64,000 nucleotides of DNA from positions 58,719-122,718 of the forward strand of contig NZ_KB905269.1 of NCBI RefSeq assembly GCF_000378745.1. Direction: 5' to 3'. Of the stretch, positions 55,512 through 63,660 are shown one piece after another. The DNA comes from Prevotella amnii DSM 23384 = JCM 14753 (GTDB lineage: Bacteria > Bacteroidota > Bacteroidia > Bacteroidales > Bacteroidaceae). The stretch's first letter is position 1, and each line of letters begins with the position of its first letter. Below the pieces are notes generated by a model that did not search any database, was not told the DNA's origin, and was given only the letters and a program-made list of their open reading frames with translations. Made by a program: the position numbers and the translations under genes.

Positions 55512-55597
55512 AAGGCTTAAACTTTAATCTTAATATACTTTTTGAGAGTGATTAACATGAGTATATGTAAGAAAAGATTAGAGTTTAAGCCTTTTTT
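55512..55597 (+). terminator. terminator of the 5'-nucleotidase pair
   Basis: A 20-bp stem (55512-55531 with 55574-55593, one G-U pair) with a 42-nt loop is followed by six Ts. The loop is unusually long for an intrinsic terminator. Confidence 0.75.
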
Positions 55598-55686
55598 ATG
55601 CACTCTTTTATGATAGAGCTTTATTTTTATGGTGTCTAAATTCATTTAATTTAATCATCATTTTTAGGTATTTAGTTTTTTATTCG

Positions 55687-55694
55687 TATCTTTG
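55687..55694 (+). promoter_or_regulatory. -7 element of the ferredoxin gene
   Basis: TATCTTTG followed by CATC, 68 bp upstream of the ATG at 55763. Confidence 0.65.
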
Positions 55695-55762
55695 CATCAT
55701 CAAAAGTAGGTATAACAGACCTATTCGAGATATGAATATAAAACAATTTAAATAAATTAATT

Positions 55763-55930
55763 ATGGCTTACGTTATTGGTGACGATTGTATTGCATGTGG
55801 TACATGTATTGATGAGTGCCCAGTAGAGGCAATTTCTGAAGGTGAGAAGTATGTAATAGACGCTGATGCTTGCACAGAGTGTGGCACATGCGCTAGTGTT
55901 TGCCCAAGTGAGGCTATTAGCCTTCCATAA
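55763..55930 (+). CDS. 2[4Fe-4S] ferredoxin
   Basis: The 55-residue protein carries two cluster motifs, CIACGTCIDECP (Cys9, 12, 15, 19) and CTECGTCASVCP (Cys37, 40, 43, 47), in the clostridial-type arrangement. It carries low-potential electrons, for example for pyruvate:ferredoxin oxidoreductase in anaerobes. It has its own promoter (55687-55694) and terminator (55970-56002). Confidence 0.96.
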   Translation: MAYVIGDDCIACGTCIDECPVEAISEGEKYVIDADACTECGTCASVCPSEAISLP

Positions 55931-55969
55931 GTAGGGGATATATACTTAGTTACTGTTTAAAATTCATTA

Positions 55970-56002
55970 TAGCAGGTCTCTTTAGAGGCTTGCTATTTTT
56001 TT
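55970..56002 (+). terminator. terminator of the ferredoxin gene
   Basis: TAGCAGGTCTCT (55970-55981) pairs with AGAGGCTTGCTA (55984-55995) using two wobble pairs, then seven Ts. Confidence 0.8.
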
Positions 56003-56018
56003 ATATGCTAAAAAAAGC

Positions 56019-56160
56019 ATTACTGTCCGAAGAAATGTGTACTTTAGCCCATGTTATCTAAGTTTGGGAACAAAAGCAAAGATAACAAAAAGGGCTGATA
56101 CCTCGTGAGAAGTGTCAGCCCTGAATTTGTATCTTACCCAAAAGTTTAGCGGACAGTAAT
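56019..56160. mobile_element. 142-bp MITE-like element with IS4-type ends
   Basis: ATTACTGTCCG (56019-56029) and CGGACAGTAAT (56150-56160) form terminal inverted repeats. The longer right end, GTTTAGCGGACAGTAAT (56144-56160), is repeated exactly in inverse orientation at 63661-63677, the end of the IS4-family element. Inside are an 11-bp-stem hairpin (56091-56122) and a minus-strand TATCTTTG (56077-56084), probably remnants of a transposase leader. No coding capacity and no visible target duplication. It interrupts the IS30 gene on its right. Confidence 0.7.
56077..56122 (-). promoter_or_regulatory. hairpin and outward promoter inside the MITE
   Basis: Read leftward, a hairpin (56122-56112 with 56101-56091, ten Watson-Crick pairs and one wobble) is followed by a T-rich stretch and TATCTTTG at 56084-56077. 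The order, read-through block then promoter, fits protection of a transposase from outside transcription. The promoter now points toward the 3' side of the ferredoxin gene. Confidence 0.55.
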
Positions 56161-56940
56161 AATTCTCAATAGCTCCCTTTTGCCATGAGCAATATGGATC
56201 GGCGAAGTATACGGGCACGCCTAAGAACTTGGTAATGTCCTTATGTGCCGCAAATCCAGGTCCGTTGTCTGTTGTAATGGTCTTCAAAATGTCCTTGTAT
56301 GGCAGCAACAGTTTCCTGACCGCCTTTGCCAGAGGCTTTGACTGCTTCCCAAATGGCAGTTTCTGCATAAGCAGCATATTGGTGGATTTCTCTACCAGTG
56401 TGAGTATAGCATGTTGGTCAGGGTCTACGATTAAGTCCATCTCAAAATCTCTGAATATCTTCCCGTCAACTTCCTTACTTCTTTCATGGATACTCAACCT
56501 GTCTTTAATTGGAAGATGTCCACACCTTGGGACGATGCCTATATTTCATCTTATGCCTTGTGTGTTTGGCAAGTTCCCGTATCATTATGAATGATATTAT
56601 AAATGGATTGGTGGGACACCTTTATCCCATCATTCTTGCGCAGATAACCTGATATTTGCCGTAGAGACCACTGGCCGTTGGTGATATATTCCTTAATCCT
56701 CCAGACTAATTCGTCGGAGAGCCTGGCGTTCTTTACCGTTCTCTTTCTGCGCTGCATAGCCATATCGTGCACCTTTGTCCAAATATACTTTCCTGATGGC
56801 GTGCTGTTGCGTTTGATTTCACGTGAAAGTGTTGACTGACTGATGCCGACGATTGCGGCAATCTCTTTTCTCCCTGTTTTCTTTTGGAGTAAGGCTAAAA
56901 TTTGCGACCTTTGCTCCGAGGTTAATTGATGATATTTCAC
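56161..56940 (-). pseudogene. broken IS30-family transposase
   Basis: The N-terminal part (from GTG at 56938-56940, KYHQLTSEQRSQILALLQKK) holds the IS30 helix-turn-helix. A frameshift near 56580 breaks the frame, and a stop plus second shift near 56515-56520 follow. The rest carries DDE-type pieces (FEMDLIVDPD; TTDNGPGFAAHKDI; GAIEN) and then runs into the MITE end at 56160, losing the C-terminus. An upstream minus-strand TAACTTTG is at 56945-56952. It cannot encode an active transposase. Confidence 0.85.
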
Positions 56941-56984
56941 AATACAAAGTTAATTAATCTTGGGGAGACAGAGGTCTCCTTTTT

Positions 56985-57405
56985 TTGTTTGTATTGCCGG
57001 TTGTTTTTTTTCCGGAAGAGTCCAATAGCACAAGGAAACTTTTCCAAATCTTAATTCGACTTTTGGATGTGGTTAAGAACAGATCGGATATTATGCTGGG
57101 CAATTTTGACGTGGGGTCGCACGTCCGATTGGCAGACTTTATTCTCGATCTTATTCACGCATCGGAAGGTAGTCTGCTTATGTCCTCGTCCCATAACACC
57201 AATTTGATAGATATCAAGAGGCTAAATCGTCTTTATCAATAAGTCAGAAGATGGAGTCATCGAAGTATATTCTCTGTATGATTTCAAGGATTTCCGAGAG
57301 AACATAGAGGCGGAAAAAAGGTATGTTCACGACTGTTGTTTCTGTTATTCATCAAAGGCTGTTATCATGGATAAGTTTATGTTGGTACAAGTAATGCTTG
57401 TCTAA
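56985..57405 (+). pseudogene. degenerate coding remnant
   Basis: One frame reads SNSTRKLFQILIRLLDVVKN, continuing as ordinary-looking protein to a stop at 57242. From about 57217 the +1 frame carries on as DGVIEVYSLYDFKDFRENIE to 57405, so a single frameshift would join them. No start with signals is visible and no family is recognised. It looks like debris from an element or gene cut by the IS30 insertion. Confidence 0.4.
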
Positions 57406-57428
57406 TCCGCACAAAATGATTATCTTTG
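57398..57428 (+). promoter_or_regulatory. promoter of the response-regulator operon
   Basis: TTG at 57398-57400, a 20-bp spacer, then TATCTTTG at 57421-57428 followed by TAC. It lies 220 bp upstream of the ATG at 57649; the intervening leader has no supported gene. Confidence 0.65.
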
Positions 57429-57648
57429 TACTCGTTGGTTGACTTAAGGACGCATATGCCTGTATTGTAGGTTTCTGTTGGAAAGATAAAGATTCTGTAA
57501 CATCCGCACATGTTGTGCCTTTTGTTGTTATCTGGGCGAAGTGGCTTTGTCGCTGCCTTGCATCGTTTCGCATCATCATCATGTAATATAATGATATGTA
57601 TAATGTTTGCGTATTTAATAAATTGTCGAATTAATTCATCCATTAAGT

Positions 57649-58353
57649 ATGATACCACAAATTCTCATTGTAGAAGATGAACAAAGAGTTGCAGATTTGC
57701 TGAAGGTGGGTATAGAGGAACACGGTTACGAGGTAATGGTGGCCTATGACGGAATGATGGGTTTGCAGCTCTTCAATAAGTATGACTTCAAATTGATAAT
57801 ATCCGACATCATCCTTCCAAAACTTGATGGATTTGATTTATGCAAGGAGATACGGACGAAAAACAAACATGTGCCTATTCTCATGCTGACTGCTTTGGGT
57901 ACTACTGATGATAAATTAGAGGGATTTGACGTGGGGGCGGATGATTACATGGTAAAACCTTTCGACTTGCGTGAACTTGTGGCGCGCATGAAGGTATTGT
58001 TGAAGCGCAACAGCAGCCAGATATACGAAAGTGAGGGGAATGCGGTTGACATCGTTTATGCTGACTTACAAATAAACCCTAATCTGCATGAATGTAAACG
58101 AGGTGGTGTCGCCATTAAACTAACGCCTAAGGAATATAACTTATTGAAATATATGATGCTGCATGCCGATAGAATTATCCCAAGAACAGAAATTGCGGAA
58201 AAGGTTTGGGGCACTCATTTTGACACCGGCACGAACTTTATAGATGTGTACATCAATTATCTAAGAAAAAAAATAGACCGGAGTTTTCCCGTAAAGCTCA
58301 TACATACCAAGCCTGGCATAGGTTTTGTGCTGACTGATAAGCATGTTTTATGA
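57649..58353 (+). CDS. OmpR-family response regulator
   Basis: A receiver domain (QILIVEDEQRVADLLKVGIEEHG; phospho-Asp in IISDIILPKLDGF near residue 54; LTALG; VKPFDLREL) is followed by a winged-helix DNA-binding domain (LTPKEYNLLKYMMLHADRIIPRTEIAEKVWG; FIDVYINYLRKKID; IHTKPGIGFVL). It overlaps the sensor kinase by 4 bp. OmpR-type regulators bind tandem direct repeats near 11 bp apart; such repeats lie upstream of the downstream ATPase gene (59863-59906), so that promoter is a likely target. Confidence 0.92.
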   Translation: MIPQILIVEDEQRVADLLKVGIEEHGYEVMVAYDGMMGLQLFNKYDFKLIISDIILPKLDGFDLCKEIRTKNKHVPILMLTALGTTDDKLEGFDVGADDYMVKPFDLRELVARMKVLLKRNSSQIYESEGNAVDIVYADLQINPNLHECKRGGVAIKLTPKEYNLLKYMMLHADRIIPRTEIAEKVWGTHFDTGTNFIDVYINYLRKKIDRSFPVKLIHTKPGIGFVLTDKHVL

Positions 58354-59720
58354 AAATACGTACTGCTCTAACTTTAAAATATACAGCTATAACGGCAACC
58401 GTATTCTTGTTGTGCTTGACCATGGTCTATCTCTTGAGTGAACAAGCGCGTAGCGAGACTTTCTTCAGGCGGTTGCGGAGTGAGGCTGTGACCAAGGCGC
58501 ATTTGTTCTTGGCAGGACAGACTGATGCCAAAACCATGCAATCTATTTACCTTAATAACCGTAAGTTTATTGATGAAGTAGAGGTGGCGGTATATACTCC
58601 GAAGTTCAAGATGCTTTACCACGATGCCATACAAAGCGACATTGTTAAAGAAACACCTGACATGATACGGGCAATTTTGCATCAGAAGCAAATAGCCTTT
58701 TACGAGGGTGCTTATCAGAGCATTGGCATGATATATCGCTTCAAGGGAAAGTCATACGTCATTACTGCTGCCGCCTACGATGGTTATGGATACGCCAACT
58801 TGGTTGAGTTGCGCAAAACGCTCTTTCTGTTGTTTCTCATAGGGTTGAGTCTGCTTTTTGTGGTGAGTTATCTTCTTGCCCGTTTGTCGTTGAATCCCAT
58901 ACGGAGAATCGTGGAAGAAGTTCAGAACATTACAGCCAAACATATAGACCGCCGTTTGTTTGTGAAATGTGCTAATGATGAGTTGGGAGAACTGGCCATA
59001 GCGTTTAATGCCTTGCTCGAACGGTTGGAAAAGTCGTTCGAAGCACAAAAAATGTTTGTCAGCAATGTTGCCCACGAGCTTCGCAATCCATTAGCAGCCA
59101 TAACCACGGAGTTGGATGTGGCTTTGCAAAAACGCAGAACAGAGTTGCAGTATGTAGAAGCAATGCAAAATGTTTTGCACGATACCAAGCGCATGAGCCG
59201 GTTGATTGATGGGTTGCTCAATTTGGCAAAGGCTGACTATCAGCGTGAGCAAATCAGCATGAAAGAGGTTAGGCTTGATGAAATTCTACTTGATGTAAGA
59301 ACACTTATACTCCGTAGTCATCCCGATTATAGCATAGAATTGATATTTGATGAAGAGGATAGCGATGATGAACGTTGCGTTACCGTCAATGCCAACTCTT
59401 ACTTACTTAGTATCGCTTTCTCTAATCTCATAGAGAACAATTGTAAATACTCGGATAACAAGTTGTCGTCTGTTCAAATATCCTTTTGGAAAGAATGGTC
59501 TATCATTCGACTGTCTGATAGCGGGAAGGGTATGACCGACATTGACAAGAGAAATTTGTTTAACCTGTTTTATCGAGGGGAGGATGAGAAAATAGTGGAA
59601 GGACATGGGATAGGCATGGCTATTACACAAAAGATTATATTGCTGCATGGGGGCGAGATAGCAGTTCACTCACAACGAGGCTCTGGCACCACCTTCATGG
59701 TCAAGCTTTTGCACGTTTAA
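58350..59720 (+). CDS. membrane sensor histidine kinase
   Basis: Two transmembrane helices (about 10-28 and 157-178) flank an extracytoplasmic sensor of about 125 residues. HAMP, HisKA (SNVAHELRNPLAAITTELDVAL, His near 242) and HATPase domains follow (NLIENNCKYSDN; LSDSGKGM; GHGIGMAITQKII; GSGTTF). It should phosphorylate the adjacent regulator. The signal is unknown; the downstream MgtA-type pump suggests a divalent cation or envelope stress. The start overlaps the regulator stop by 4 bp. Confidence 0.92.
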   Translation: MKIRTALTLKYTAITATVFLLCLTMVYLLSEQARSETFFRRLRSEAVTKAHLFLAGQTDAKTMQSIYLNNRKFIDEVEVAVYTPKFKMLYHDAIQSDIVKETPDMIRAILHQKQIAFYEGAYQSIGMIYRFKGKSYVITAAAYDGYGYANLVELRKTLFLLFLIGLSLLFVVSYLLARLSLNPIRRIVEEVQNITAKHIDRRLFVKCANDELGELAIAFNALLERLEKSFEAQKMFVSNVAHELRNPLAAITTELDVALQKRRTELQYVEAMQNVLHDTKRMSRLIDGLLNLAKADYQREQISMKEVRLDEILLDVRTLILRSHPDYSIELIFDEEDSDDERCVTVNANSYLLSIAFSNLIENNCKYSDNKLSSVQISFWKEWSIIRLSDSGKGMTDIDKRNLFNLFYRGEDEKIVEGHGIGMAITQKIILLHGGEIAVHSQRGSGTTFMVKLLHV

Positions 59721-59820
59721 AACAAGGCGTGTCCTGTAAATCGGCTTTGTCAGACGTGGCACTTATTTTTTCTCCACAAAAAGAAACTGAAAGATAACAA
59801 AACGTATTTCTTGAAAATTA

Positions 59821-59841
59821 ATTACCATATACGGTGGTAAT
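59821..59841. repeat. inverted repeat between kinase and ATPase genes
   Basis: ATTACCA (59821-59827) and TGGTAAT (59835-59841) form a 7-bp inverted repeat with a 7-bp centre. It could be another protein site; there is no T-run to make it a terminator. Confidence 0.4.
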
Positions 59842-59862
59842 CTATAGAAGCAACCCTATTTG

Positions 59863-59906
59863 TTTCTAATTAAATTTTAATATTTTTCTAATAGTTCTCT
59901 AATACC
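59863..59906. promoter_or_regulatory. four tandem 11-bp repeats, putative response-regulator operator
   Basis: Four adjoining 11-bp units read TTTCTAATTAA, ATTTTAATATT, TTTCTAATAGT and TCTCTAATACC. Their common core is (C/T)TAAT(A/T) at exact 11-bp steps (59866, 59877, 59888, 59899), one helical turn each. This is the layout of OmpR-type binding arrays, placed just upstream of the ATPase core promoter. Binding by the neighbouring regulator is inference. Confidence 0.6.
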
Positions 59907-59910
59907 CCAT

Positions 59911-59936
59911 ATGCAAAAGTAAGATTACTTTTGCAT
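59911..59936. promoter_or_regulatory. 26-bp perfect palindrome containing the ATPase -7 box
   Basis: ATGCAAAAGTAA, then GA, then TTACTTTTGCAT. The right arm contains TACTTTTG (59926-59933), a -7 box for the ATPase gene; by symmetry the left arm holds the same box facing the other way. A protein bound here would block the promoter, and two back-to-back transcripts are also possible. Confidence 0.65.
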
Positions 59937-59981
59937 CGCAAATGAACGAACGGAGTATAAACCCATTAAAATGTTAATAAT

Positions 59982-62624
59982 ATGTGGAAGAGAACAAAAC
60001 GTGTTCACGTTTCTTTCAATGCGCCCAAGGTGTTTCAGGTTGCACGGCAGCCGGTAGATGCCGTGTTCTATTGTCTTAACACCACGACATGTGGATTGCG
60101 ACAGGAAGAAGCTGAGAAACGTCAGTCTGTATATGGAAAGAACGAGGTGATACATGAACAGAAAAAGAATCCCCTAGTCACTTTTGTCAAAGCTTTTATC
60201 AATCCCTTTGTAGGCGTACTTACGGTGCTGATAGCCATATCGTTCGTGTTGGACGTGCTCACGGCGCCGCATGGCAAGCAGGATTGGACTTCTATCATTA
60301 TCGTCTCAACCATGATTGTGCTGAGCGCCATCTTGCGCTTTTGGCAAGAATGGAAGGCCAACCAATCGAGTGAGGCTCTTCAAAAGCTGGTCACCAACAC
60401 TTGTTACGTGCAGCGGTTGAATGACACTGGTGAGATTGCCATAGAAGACTTGGTGCCGGGCGATGTCGTGATGTTGGCGGCGGGCGACATGATACCGGCG
60501 GACATGCGTATTGTTGAGGCTAAAGATTTGTTCGTAAGTCAATCTACGTTGACGGGCGAATCAGATGCCGTGGAAAAGTTTTGCTCCATACAAGAAGAAA
60601 GCAAACATTCCAGAAGCGAGATAGAACTCGAGGATATTTGCTACATGGGCTCTAACGTGTTGAGCGGTTCCGCCAAAGGTGTCGTTTTCGCGACAGGAAA
60701 CGACACCTATATAGGGACTATTGCGAAGAACGTTGTAAGGCATAGGGCAACAACAGCTTTTGACAGAGGTATCACGAAAGTGAGTATGTTGCTCATACGT
60801 TTCATGCTATTTATGGTGCCTTTCGTTTTTTTGGTCAATGGTGTCACAAAGGGCGACTGGATGCAAGCTTTCATCTTTGCCATCTCGGTTGCGGTGGGAC
60901 TTACGCCAGAGATGTTACCTATGATAGTGAGCGCCAACCTATCCAAAGGGGCGTTAAAGATGTCTCGCAAAAAGACGATTGTCAAAGATTTGAACGCCAT
61001 TCAGAACTTTGGCGCCATGAATGTGCTTTGCACTGACAAGACGGGCACGCTGACGCAAGACCATATCGTGTTGGAACAACATATAAATGCCGACGGAACG
61101 GAGGATGTGAATAACAGAATTTTGCGGCACGCGTATTTCAATAGCTATTTCCAGACGGGCCTTAAGAACCTCATGGATTGCGCCATCCTTTCACATGTAA
61201 AAGAGTTACAGCTTGAAACGTTGAGCGACAATTATCACAAAGTGGACGAGATACCGTTCGACTTTGTGCGCAGGCGGATGTCGGTCGTGGTAGAGGATAA
61301 CAAAGGAAAACGGCAAATCATCACCAAGGGTGCCGTGGAGGAAATGCTTTCCATTTGCTCGTATGCGGAAACGGATGGAGAGGTGAAACCACTCACAGAC
61401 AGCCTAAAGCAACGAGCCATGCGGATAGTGGAAGACATGAACAACAAAGGCATGCGAGTGTTAGCATTGGCCCGTAAGACTTTTTTGGATAAGGAAAATA
61501 ACTTTGAGGTTGAAGACGAGTGCGAGATGGTTCTCATAGGATACCTTGCTTTTCTTGATCCGCCAAAGGAGTCTGCCGCACAAGCCATTTACGAACTTCA
61601 TTCGCATGGGATAGAAATAAAGGTGTTGTCTGGAGATAATGACGCGGTGGTAAGAACTATCTCGAGACAAGTAGGTATCGATTCTACCATTATGTACACG
61701 GGAGGCGAGTTGAGAGAAATGACTGACGAGGAGAAAAGCGCGGCCGTGCAAAAGGGTACGCTCTTCGCTAAACTTACGCCCATGCAGAAAGTGGAAATTA
61801 TCCAAATTTTGCAGAAACAAAACAATACGGTAGGATTCCTTGGCGATGGCATCAATGATGCCGCGGCATTGAGAGAGTCGGATGTTGGCATTTCGGTAGA
61901 CTCGGCTGTTGACATAGCAAAAGAAAGTGCCGACATTATCTTACTTGAGAAAGACTTGATGGTTCTTGAAGATGGAGTGGTAGAGGGAAGAAAGACTTTC
62001 GGAAACATCATCAAATACGTCAAGATGACAGCCAGTTCTAACTTTGGCAATATGTTCAGTGTCATGGTGGCGAGCGCTTTCCTCCCTTTCTTGCCCATGT
62101 TGCCGATACATTTGCTGATACAAAATTTGCTGTACGACATTTCACAGACTACCATTCCTTTTGATCGTATGGACAAAGACTATTTGAGCAAACCACGAGT
62201 ATGGGATTCTTCAGACCTCAGTCATTTCATGATACTGATAGGTCCAATCAGCTCTGTGTTCGATATCGCGACCTATGCCCTTATGTGGTGGATGTTTGGT
62301 TGCGACCGTGTGGGCATGGCATCTTTGTTTCAATCAGGCTGGTTCGTGGAAGGTCTGCTTTCGCAAACACTCATTGTTCACATGATACGCACGCGCAAAA
62401 TTCCTTTTGTGCAAAGCACCGCGTCGTGGCCAGTACTCTTCATGACTTTCGCCATCATGGTTCTTGGCATTTGTATGCCCTTCACCAACTTGGGGGCTTC
62501 GATAGGTTTCACGCCGTTGCCTTGGAATTATTTTCCCTGGCTGTTGGCTATTTTGTTCTGTTATTGTTTGCTTACACAAGGTGTCAAGGTCTTATATATA
62601 CGTAAATACAAAAGGTGGTTATGA
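59982..62624 (+). CDS. mgtA: MgtA-type magnesium-translocating P-type ATPase
   Basis: The 880-residue P3B-type ATPase has an N-terminal cytoplasmic segment, actuator motif SQSTLTGESD, transmembrane motif GLTPEMLPMIVSANLSKGALKMS characteristic of MgtA/MgtB, phosphorylation site CTDKTGTLTQD (about residue 352), KGAVEEM, and hinge GFLGDGINDAAALRESDVGISVDSAVDIAKESADIILL. It imports Mg2+ across the inner membrane with ATP. It is richer in G and C than the 0-56 kb genes. A barrel-protein gene overlaps its end by 4 bp. Confidence 0.92.
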   Translation: MWKRTKRVHVSFNAPKVFQVARQPVDAVFYCLNTTTCGLRQEEAEKRQSVYGKNEVIHEQKKNPLVTFVKAFINPFVGVLTVLIAISFVLDVLTAPHGKQDWTSIIIVSTMIVLSAILRFWQEWKANQSSEALQKLVTNTCYVQRLNDTGEIAIEDLVPGDVVMLAAGDMIPADMRIVEAKDLFVSQSTLTGESDAVEKFCSIQEESKHSRSEIELEDICYMGSNVLSGSAKGVVFATGNDTYIGTIAKNVVRHRATTAFDRGITKVSMLLIRFMLFMVPFVFLVNGVTKGDWMQAFIFAISVAVGLTPEMLPMIVSANLSKGALKMSRKKTIVKDLNAIQNFGAMNVLCTDKTGTLTQDHIVLEQHINADGTEDVNNRILRHAYFNSYFQTGLKNLMDCAILSHVKELQLETLSDNYHKVDEIPFDFVRRRMSVVVEDNKGKRQIITKGAVEEMLSICSYAETDGEVKPLTDSLKQRAMRIVEDMNNKGMRVLALARKTFLDKENNFEVEDECEMVLIGYLAFLDPPKESAAQAIYELHSHGIEIKVLSGDNDAVVRTISRQVGIDSTIMYTGGELREMTDEEKSAAVQKGTLFAKLTPMQKVEIIQILQKQNNTVGFLGDGINDAAALRESDVGISVDSAVDIAKESADIILLEKDLMVLEDGVVEGRKTFGNIIKYVKMTASSNFGNMFSVMVASAFLPFLPMLPIHLLIQNLLYDISQTTIPFDRMDKDYLSKPRVWDSSDLSHFMILIGPISSVFDIATYALMWWMFGCDRVGMASLFQSGWFVEGLLSQTLIVHMIRTRKIPFVQSTASWPVLFMTFAIMVLGICMPFTNLGASIGFTPLPWNYFPWLLAILFCYCLLTQGVKVLYIRKYKRWL

Positions 62625-63655
62625 AAGCAAGAGTGTTGTTATTTGTGATGGGCTGCGCCGTTCATTACATAGGACTTGCGCAAAAGGTGTCAGGGCAATA
62701 TACTACCGAGTGGCAATGCGCAAAGAGCGGAAAGTGCAATCTTGTAAGTTTGCTCAGGCTGCAGGCAAGCATACCCATGGGGCGGCATTCATCCTTCGGC
62801 CTTGCGACTATTCATATAGTGAGAGCGCATGGAAACATCGTCAATGATTATCAAACGTTTTCTAACATAGAAGAAGAAAATTGTTTGGCGGCCATCGCGC
62901 TGTTGGGGTACACCAAAGAATGGGAGCGTTGCAAACTGTTTGCTGGCGTGCGAAATGTGAACGAAGATTTCTTCACCTCTGACTGTACAGCTCTTTTCAC
63001 AAATAGCTCGTGTGGAATCTTTCCCACGCTGTCCGCAAGCTATCCCATCGCCAACTATCCTATGAGTGGGCTTACGCTCTTTTTTGAGGCTCATAAGGGA
63101 GCGTATAGGTTTAGGAATGCTTTATACAACGGAAGAGGATATAATGGTTGGACGCACGACAATCTGCCGTTTACGCTCAATCCTAAAAATGATGGCGTTT
63201 TTGACGTGGCAGAGTTCAAGTACAGCATTCATCACTCGTCCTATTTTGTGGGTGCGGCTTATCATTCTGCCTCGCGTGTCGCCAATATGAAGTATGGAAG
63301 TATGGCTGAGTGTCGCCAAAAGGCGAGCGCAGTTTGGTGGATATATGCCGAACAGAATGTTGGAACCTATCATGACGGAAGTCTTAACCTCATGGCTCAA
63401 TATTCAGAGAACACCGACGTCAACGCGGGCTGTCATCGGTATGCCGAAATAGGATGCGTGTATAACAAAAGGAAGATGAACGCTGGAATATCCTTACAGT
63501 ATGCTCATTTCAAGCAGGGAGAGGAAGGGTCGATAGAGCTGACGTGTCAAAAACAGATAAGCAAGTCTGTGAGTGTGCAGCCAGTGTTGCAATACATTAA
63601 AAACGACCAAGGCGACTTTGCTGTCGCAATGTTTCGGATGTATTGTCACTTTTAA
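62621..63655 (+). CDS. predicted outer-membrane beta-barrel protein of the mgtA operon
   Basis: A signal peptide (KARVLLFVMGCAVHYIGLAQ) is followed by long alternating strands (SSFGLATIHIVRAHGNI; LTLFFEAHKGAYRF; AAYHSASRVANM; NAGISLQYAHFKQG) ending in a terminal Phe (MFRMYCHF), typical of outer-membrane barrels. The ATG at 62621 overlaps the mgtA stop (ATGA), so expression is coupled. I infer a porin-like role supplying the inner-membrane pump. The family is uncertain. Confidence 0.65.
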   Translation: MKARVLLFVMGCAVHYIGLAQKVSGQYTTEWQCAKSGKCNLVSLLRLQASIPMGRHSSFGLATIHIVRAHGNIVNDYQTFSNIEEENCLAAIALLGYTKEWERCKLFAGVRNVNEDFFTSDCTALFTNSSCGIFPTLSASYPIANYPMSGLTLFFEAHKGAYRFRNALYNGRGYNGWTHDNLPFTLNPKNDGVFDVAEFKYSIHHSSYFVGAAYHSASRVANMKYGSMAECRQKASAVWWIYAEQNVGTYHDGSLNLMAQYSENTDVNAGCHRYAEIGCVYNKRKMNAGISLQYAHFKQGEEGSIELTCQKQISKSVSVQPVLQYIKNDQGDFAVAMFRMYCHF

Positions 63656-63660
63656 AAATT

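Noticed and set aside
57352..57658. Two overlapping minus-strand frames before the response regulator
   Set aside because: The composition is His/Met-rich and unlike protein, they overlap each other, and a good plus-strand promoter runs through them.
61598..62176. 192-codon open frame on the minus strand inside mgtA
   Set aside because: It is antisense to well-conserved P-type ATPase motifs, has no promoter or ribosome site, and its translation resembles no protein.
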